Shown here piece after piece: positions 23,891 through 26,846 of a stretch of 26,846 nt of DNA. This DNA comes from DATHGT01 sp035317605 (GTDB lineage: Bacteria; Methylomirabilota; Methylomirabilia; Rokubacteriales; CSP1-6), in the NCBI GenBank assembly GCA_035317605.1, contig DATHGT010000167.1, positions 1 to 26,846 of the forward strand. Reading direction: 5' to 3'. Every line of letters begins with the position of its first letter. Position 1 is the stretch's first letter. The notes beneath the pieces were generated by a model. The model saw nothing but the letters and a program-made list of their open reading frames with translations. It ran no database searches and had not been told where the DNA came from. A program made the position numbers and the translations under genes.

Positions 23891-25009
23891 ATGACCGCAC
23901 CTTCGCGGCGGTATCTACTTCGGTCGATCAGCGGAATCCCTCTTGCCGTCGTGGCGCTGACAGCGCTCTTCGCGGTGGCCTTCGAGGCTCCGTCGGCGTG
24001 GGCCCAGTCCGTCAACGTGTACGGCCGGACGGCGAACGGCGACGTTCCCCCGACCCGCGTTCTCATCGGACCGGCCACGACACTGGACTCGCCCGAAGGC
24101 GACGACGTGGACACCGTCAACAACGAGCTGTGGGTGGCCAACAACGGCGCCAGCTCCCTCCTGGTGTTCACCCGGACGGCCGCCGGTAACACCGCCCCCA
24201 TCCGCACCATCATCGGCCCGGGGACGGGGCTGAATCGTCCCGTCGGCATCAAGGTGGACACCATCAACAACGAGGTCGTGGTATCGAACGCCCTTGCCCC
24301 GAGCGTCACCGTCTACGCTCGAACGGCGACCGGAAACGTCGCCCCCCTTCGCACGATCGGCGGCCTGGCCACCCTGATCACCAACCCCTTCACCGCGGTC
24401 GTCGACAACGTGAATGACGAAATCGTCGTGCTGAACGTCGCCTCCCAGACCATCCGGGTCTTCAGTCGGACGGCCAACGGCAACGTGGCCCCGCTCCGCA
24501 GCATCGGCGGGGCGGCGACGACGCTGGTCTTCGCCCAGCAGCTGACCGTCGATCCCGTGAACAACTGGATCATCGTGACCGACACCTCGACCAACTCCGT
24601 CGTGATCTTCAGCCGGACGGCGAGCGGTAACGTCGCCCCCCTCCGGACGATCACCGGCGCGGCCACGGGATTGGGCAACCCGGTCGGCGTGAGCGTGGAC
24701 ACCGTGGCCAACGAGATCTTCGTGGTGAACGCGTTCGCCATCCCTCCGTCCGTCACCGTCTACAGCAGCCTGGCCAGCGGCAACGTCGCTCCACTCCGGA
24801 CGATCAGAGGGCCGTCCACCCTGCTTCAGATCCCGCTCCACGTCGCCATCGACAGGGTGAACAACGAGGTCTTCGTGGTGAATCGATTCAACACCTCCGG
24901 TGTCCCGACGCTCTCCGAGTGGGGCGTGATCGCGATGGTGGCGCTGATCCTCTTCGGGGCGTTCCGCACGCTCCGCCACCGCCGAGCCACGCTGGGCAAG
25001 CTCGCGTAG
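23891..25009 (+). CDS. Secreted beta-propeller-like repeat protein with IPTL-CTERM sorting signal
   Basis: A 372-residue exported protein. A signal peptide with basic n-region (RR, RS) and long hydrophobic core ends near AWA-QS (residues 38/39). Six repeats of about 49 residues follow, each with a core like VFSRTANGNVAPLRTIGG and a later VDTVNNEIVVVN strand; they would make a six-bladed NHL-like propeller. The end, VPTLSEWG then GVIAMVALILFGAF and RTLRHRR (337-365), is an IPTL-CTERM anchor, which in other bacteria is recognised by exosortase H. Start ATG 23891 is fixed by GGGGAGG eight bases upstream. No exosortase gene is in the window. Likely a surface or periplasmic protein; ligand unknown. 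Confidence 0.9.
   Translation: MTAPSRRYLLRSISGIPLAVVALTALFAVAFEAPSAWAQSVNVYGRTANGDVPPTRVLIGPATTLDSPEGDDVDTVNNELWVANNGASSLLVFTRTAAGNTAPIRTIIGPGTGLNRPVGIKVDTINNEVVVSNALAPSVTVYARTATGNVAPLRTIGGLATLITNPFTAVVDNVNDEIVVLNVASQTIRVFSRTANGNVAPLRSIGGAATTLVFAQQLTVDPVNNWIIVTDTSTNSVVIFSRTASGNVAPLRTITGAATGLGNPVGVSVDTVANEIFVVNAFAIPPSVTVYSSLASGNVAPLRTIRGPSTLLQIPLHVAIDRVNNEVFVVNRFNTSGVPTLSEWGVIAMVALILFGAFRTLRHRRATLGKLA
24011..24900 (+). repeat. Six imperfect tandem repeats of about 147 bp within the IPTL-CTERM gene
   Basis: Repeat units begin near 24011, 24157, 24304, 24452, 24599 and 24753. The best conserved part encodes SRTASGNVAPLRTI-like sequence (the third base varies) and a second conserved part encodes VDTVNNE. 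Variation is in whole codons, so the repeats are structural blades and not a recent DNA expansion. Confidence 0.85.
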
Positions 25010-25023
25010 CCGACTCCGCAGGA

Positions 25024-25059
25024 CTCGCGGGCAGCGGCTCCGAGGCCGCTGCCCGCGAG
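25024..25059. terminator. 15-bp perfect hairpin between convergent genes
   Basis: CTCGCGGGCAGCGGC-TCCGAG-GCCGCTGCCCGCGAG is a perfect 15-bp stem with a 6-base loop, 14 bases after the IPTL-CTERM stop and 47 bases from the end of the minus-strand DUF2283 gene. The position suggests a shared terminator for the convergent genes. There is no T-run on either side. Confidence 0.65.
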
Positions 25060-25106
25060 CGCAGGGACCGCCTAGACCTTCAGGAGGTCAGTTCCTGGAC
25101 TTTCCG

Positions 25107-25328
25107 CTACGTGGATGTCGACTCGAGTGGAAATCGGTGGATGACAATGCTCGACAGATCCGCTGCTGTCATGCGCTTGCTGGCCTCGAGGATTTCCAGG
25201 CCCACAATGTGCCTCTCCGCGTCGACATCGACGCTGACTCCATCCTCGATGTCGATGTTGTCCGCGGCGTCCGCCTCTCGCACCTGAATGTAGAGCGCGT
25301 CGGCTTCCGGATCGTACTCGATCTTCAC
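25107..25328 (-). CDS. DUF2283 family protein
   Basis: A 73-residue protein beginning KIEYDPEADALYIQVREADA, followed by DGVSVDVDAERHIVGLEILEASKR, the two conserved halves of DUF2283. GTG (25328-25326) overlaps the stop of the upstream DUF4258-like gene (GTGA), and AAAGGAG lies six bases before it, a strong ribosome-binding site. DUF2283 proteins are often paired with small DUF4258 proteins and the couple is sometimes considered toxin-antitoxin-like; this function is not established. Confidence 0.88.
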   Translation of the reverse strand: MKIEYDPEADALYIQVREADAADNIDIEDGVSVDVDAERHIVGLEILEASKRMTAADLSSIVIHRFPLESTST

Positions 25329-25531
25329 CGTCCGCTCCTTTCCCGCGGCAGTCGCTTGAACACCGCCGTGATCACGACCAGTCGATCCGGCTCTTCCCGA
25401 TACGTCACCCGTAGAAACCGCTCACCTACGGCGATCCACCCATTGATGCGACCCGCCCCGATCGATTCCTCCCAGCTCGCGGCTCGCACGGCTCGCTCGA
25501 CGAGATGGTCGTCGATCCGGTGCCATCGCAT
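25325..25531 (-). CDS. DUF4258-like small protein, partner of DUF2283
   Basis: A protein of about 68 residues from ATG 25531, containing HRIDDHLVERAV, a short variable centre, and the end GERFLRVTYREEPDRLVVIT followed by AVFKR, which resembles the C-terminal strands of DUF4258. An alternative GTG start at 25549 adds six residues. The open frame continues upstream of the likely start, but that part has no family similarity and lies beyond a -10 element. Its stop overlaps the DUF2283 start by four bases, so the two are an operon. Assignment is by motif plus partner and is tentative. Confidence 0.68.
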   Translation of the reverse strand: MRWHRIDDHLVERAVRAASWEESIGAGRINGWIAVGERFLRVTYREEPDRLVVITAVFKRLPRERSGR

Positions 25532-25553
25532 CCGATTGATGGGTTTCACGTCG

Positions 25554-25559
25554 AGTATA
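25554..25559 (-). promoter_or_regulatory. -10 element of the DUF4258/DUF2283 pair
   Basis: TATACT on the minus strand, 22 bases before ATG 25531 and four bases before the alternative GTG 25549. No clear -35 is seen. The rest of the 25560-25714 spacer holds nothing I can identify. Confidence 0.4.
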
Positions 25560-25727
25560 CCGCGTGAGAACGATCCTCGCGGTCGGGGTCGAGACCGGCC
25601 GAGACCCGGTGAACCACGTCGACAGCGTAGTGCACCCGAGCGATCGCGCAAGAGTATGAAGTTGGACACGCTCACGCCTGGCGGGCACCCGTCTGGGAAT
25701 TCGCGCGGCCGATCGGAGGTCTCGACG

Positions 25728-26552
25728 ATGAGCGAAACGATCCGGACGATCCGCGAGACGGACCTCGACGGCGCGGTCGCGGCCAACGCGGCGGGCGGCT
25801 GGGAGTAGCGGCGAGAACTCATTGACTTCTACCGCCGGCGGGACGATTCAACGGTTCTGGTGGCGGAAGTGGACACCCAGATTGCCGGCTGTGGCGGAGC
25901 CACGGTCTTTCCGGGCACGCCCCCCACCGGATGGGTGCACGGCATCGTCGTGCGCCCCGAGCGCCGGCGAACCGGCCTGGGCACGCGCCTTACCGAAGCG
26001 GCGATCGCGTGGCTCCGCAGCCAATCGGTCGAGACGGTGCTGCTCCTCGCGACCGACGCGGGCCGACCGGTGTACGACCGCCTCGGGTTCACGGCGGGTG
26101 AGCGCTACGGCTCCTTCCCCTGGCCCATCCCCGACCCGGTCGGCGCCGAGGTCAGGCGAATGACAAGCAGCGATCTTCCCGAGGTGCGAGCGCTCGATCG
26201 CCGGGCGACGGGAGAGGACCGCGCCGGGTTCATCGAGTCCCTCGCCGCCTCGGGATGGGTCGCGACACGCGCCGGCGCGGTCGTTGGCTTCCACCTCGCC
26301 TGGCCGTGGGGCGGCGGACCGATCGTCGCGGACGACCCCGCCACCGGCTGCGCGCTGATTGGCCTCGCCCGGCGACTACAGCCGGCGCCGTCGCGCGGTC
26401 TCGGCCTGCCCGTCACGAATGACACCGCGATGAAGCACCTCGCGGCGCATGGCATCACCGCCGACCGCTACTTGACGCGGATGTGGCTCGGGACACCGCC
26501 CCCCTGGAACCCGGAGATGATCTTCGGCGTCTTCAACTTCGGCGTCGGCTGA
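25728..26552 (+). pseudogene. GNAT acetyltransferase interrupted by one in-frame amber codon
   Basis: A full reading frame of 274 codons plus stop, broken only by TAG at 25806-25808. GGAGG (25715-25719) is eight bases before ATG 25728. The N-terminus (ETIRTIRETDLDGAVAANAA then GGWE) and the part after TAG (RRELIDFYRRRDDSTVLVAE) are in the same frame and form one GNAT domain. The acetyl-CoA loop reads VRPERRRTGLGTRL, followed by GRPVYDRLGF. A second GNAT-like half (from VRRMTSSDLPEV) ends in the ending RMWLGTPPPWNPEMIFGVFN seen in the two-domain YitH-like group. This is either a fresh nonsense mutation, a sequencing error, or a site of readthrough. A restart at GTG 25860 would lack the first strand and helix. 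Confidence 0.82.
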
Positions 26553-26591
26553 ACAGACCCCGGGATCGTTTACGCGTGCCCTGTTGTCGCT

Positions 26592-26619
26592 TGGTGGCCC
26601 AAACGGGATTCGAACCCGT
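26592..26619 (-). tRNA. tRNA 3'-end fragment (T arm, acceptor strand, CCA)
   Basis: On the minus strand: a T arm with 5-bp stem ACGGG/CCCGT and loop TTCGAAT (26619-26603), then TTGGGCC (26602-26596), discriminator A and CCA (26595-26592). A matching 5' acceptor GGCCCAA, D arm and anticodon arm are not found upstream (higher coordinates). Such 28-nt remnants are typical of attachment sites left by elements that integrate into tRNA genes. It could also be the end of a very degenerate tRNA. Confidence 0.6.
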
Positions 26620-26627
26620 GTTCGCGC

Positions 26628-26664
26628 GCCGGCCCCGACAGCGCAATCGATTCCTGGGGCCGGC
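26628..26664. repeat. 9-bp perfect inverted repeat beside the tRNA fragment
   Basis: GCCGGCCCC-N19-GGGGCCGGC starts eight bases from the T arm. The 19-base loop contains ATCGAT. It does not fit any tRNA arm. It could be a terminator-like hairpin or part of a recombination site. Confidence 0.5.
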
Positions 26665-26696
26665 AGCGAGGAGCGAGCCTCACGCGATCGACGAGC

Positions 26697-26729
26697 CTCG
26701 GAGGGGCCTCGGACGGCGGCCCCTCCGAG
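26697..26729 (-). terminator. 12-bp hairpin directly after a minus-strand stop codon
   Basis: CTCGGAGGGGCC-N9-GGCCCCTCCGAG is a perfect 12-bp stem that begins at the base following the stop of the minus-strand gene. It has the position of an intrinsic terminator but lacks a U-run. Confidence 0.65.
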
Positions 26730-26846
26730 TCAGACCTTCAGCTCGAACGCGTAGAGGCCGCCGATGATGCGGTCGACGGCGAAGCAGACTCCCCGGTCGT
26801 CCACCAGCACGTCGTTGATCTGGATGGCCTTCAGGCGCGACTTGCG
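26730..26846 (-). CDS. C-terminal end of a minus-strand protein (5' part outside window)
   Basis: The last 38 codons plus TGA of a gene that enters from beyond the right edge. The reading ends with RLKAIQINDVLVDDRGVCFA then VDRIIGGLYAFELKV. This resembles the final blade of secreted LVIVD-repeat (beta-propeller) proteins, with the QxNDVxVDDRG and DRxxGGLxxxEL pattern. The evidence for coding is the unbroken frame, the family-like ending, and the terminator hairpin immediately after the stop. The fragment is too short for a firm assignment. Confidence 0.6.
   Translation of the reverse strand, partial: RKSRLKAIQINDVLVDDRGVCFAVDRIIGGLYAFELKV

Noticed and set aside
24011..24900. Regularly spaced repeats suggesting a CRISPR array
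   Set aside because: The units are about 147 bp, in frame, with codon-level divergence, and encode propeller blades.
25806..25808. TAG as a sense codon (pyrrolysine or altered code)
   Set aside because: Several other genes in the window (hrcA, grpE, dnaJ, ntrY, ctaG) end with TAG in the expected place, so TAG is an ordinary stop here.
26592..26664. Complete tRNA on the minus strand
   Set aside because: Using GGCCCCA as the 5' acceptor strand leaves a mismatch and no D arm or anticodon arm; only the 3' part is convincing.

Overview
The window is GC-rich chromosomal DNA from a Gram-negative bacterium: it carries lpxC, an outer-membrane lipid A gene, and reads almost entirely on the + strand. 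The gene content and order (caa3-type oxidase, nucleotide-sugar genes, lepA-lepB-hemW, hrcA, grpE-dnaJ-prmA-rsmE, lpxC, ntrY-ntrX) would fit a Rokubacteria/Methylomirabilota-like soil or subsurface lineage. That placement is an inference from composition and synteny; no 16S or marker tree is available here.

Layout. 1-3465: end of a terminal oxidase operon (fused cytochrome c oxidase subunits I+III, cut by the window edge; subunit IV; CtaG assembly factor). 3523-3802: a predicted sigma-54 promoter and a small orphan protein with an acidic tail. 3881-8324: a tightly packed nucleotide-sugar cluster (UDP-glucose dehydrogenase, UDP-glucuronate decarboxylase, a GalE-like epimerase, a Trm112-like zinc protein, a sugar-phosphate nucleotidyltransferase), probably supplying surface polysaccharide precursors. 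8359-12025: lepA, lepB, hemW. 12085-16440: heat-shock and translation block hrcA / grpE-dnaJ-prmA-rsmE, followed by archease and a DUF1328-type membrane peptide. 17268-22428: lpxC behind a near-consensus sigma-54 promoter, then a secreted DUF4390 protein and the NtrY/NtrX two-component system. NtrX has the GAFTGA loop needed to activate sigma-54. A DUF1116 gene is translationally coupled to ntrX. 23891-25009: a secreted repeat protein with an IPTL-CTERM anchor.

The last 1.8 kb looks accessory: a minus-strand DUF4258/DUF2283 pair, a GNAT acetyltransferase broken by one in-frame amber codon, a 28-nt tRNA 3'-end fragment, strong inverted repeats, and the tail of a minus-strand gene leaving the window.

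The most interesting structure is regulatory. Two intergenic GG-N10-GC sigma-54 promoters (before lpxC and before the 72-residue orphan gene) lie in the same window as a sigma-54-competent NtrX, suggesting that NtrYX controls envelope lipid A synthesis. In addition, at least five genes (ugd, lepA, hrcA, grpE, DUF4390) have a -10 element only 6-11 bases before the start codon, mostly of the extended TGN type, and no Shine-Dalgarno sequence. This suggests leaderless or nearly leaderless mRNAs. Several of these promoters overlap a hairpin that begins at or near the stop codon of the preceding gene.
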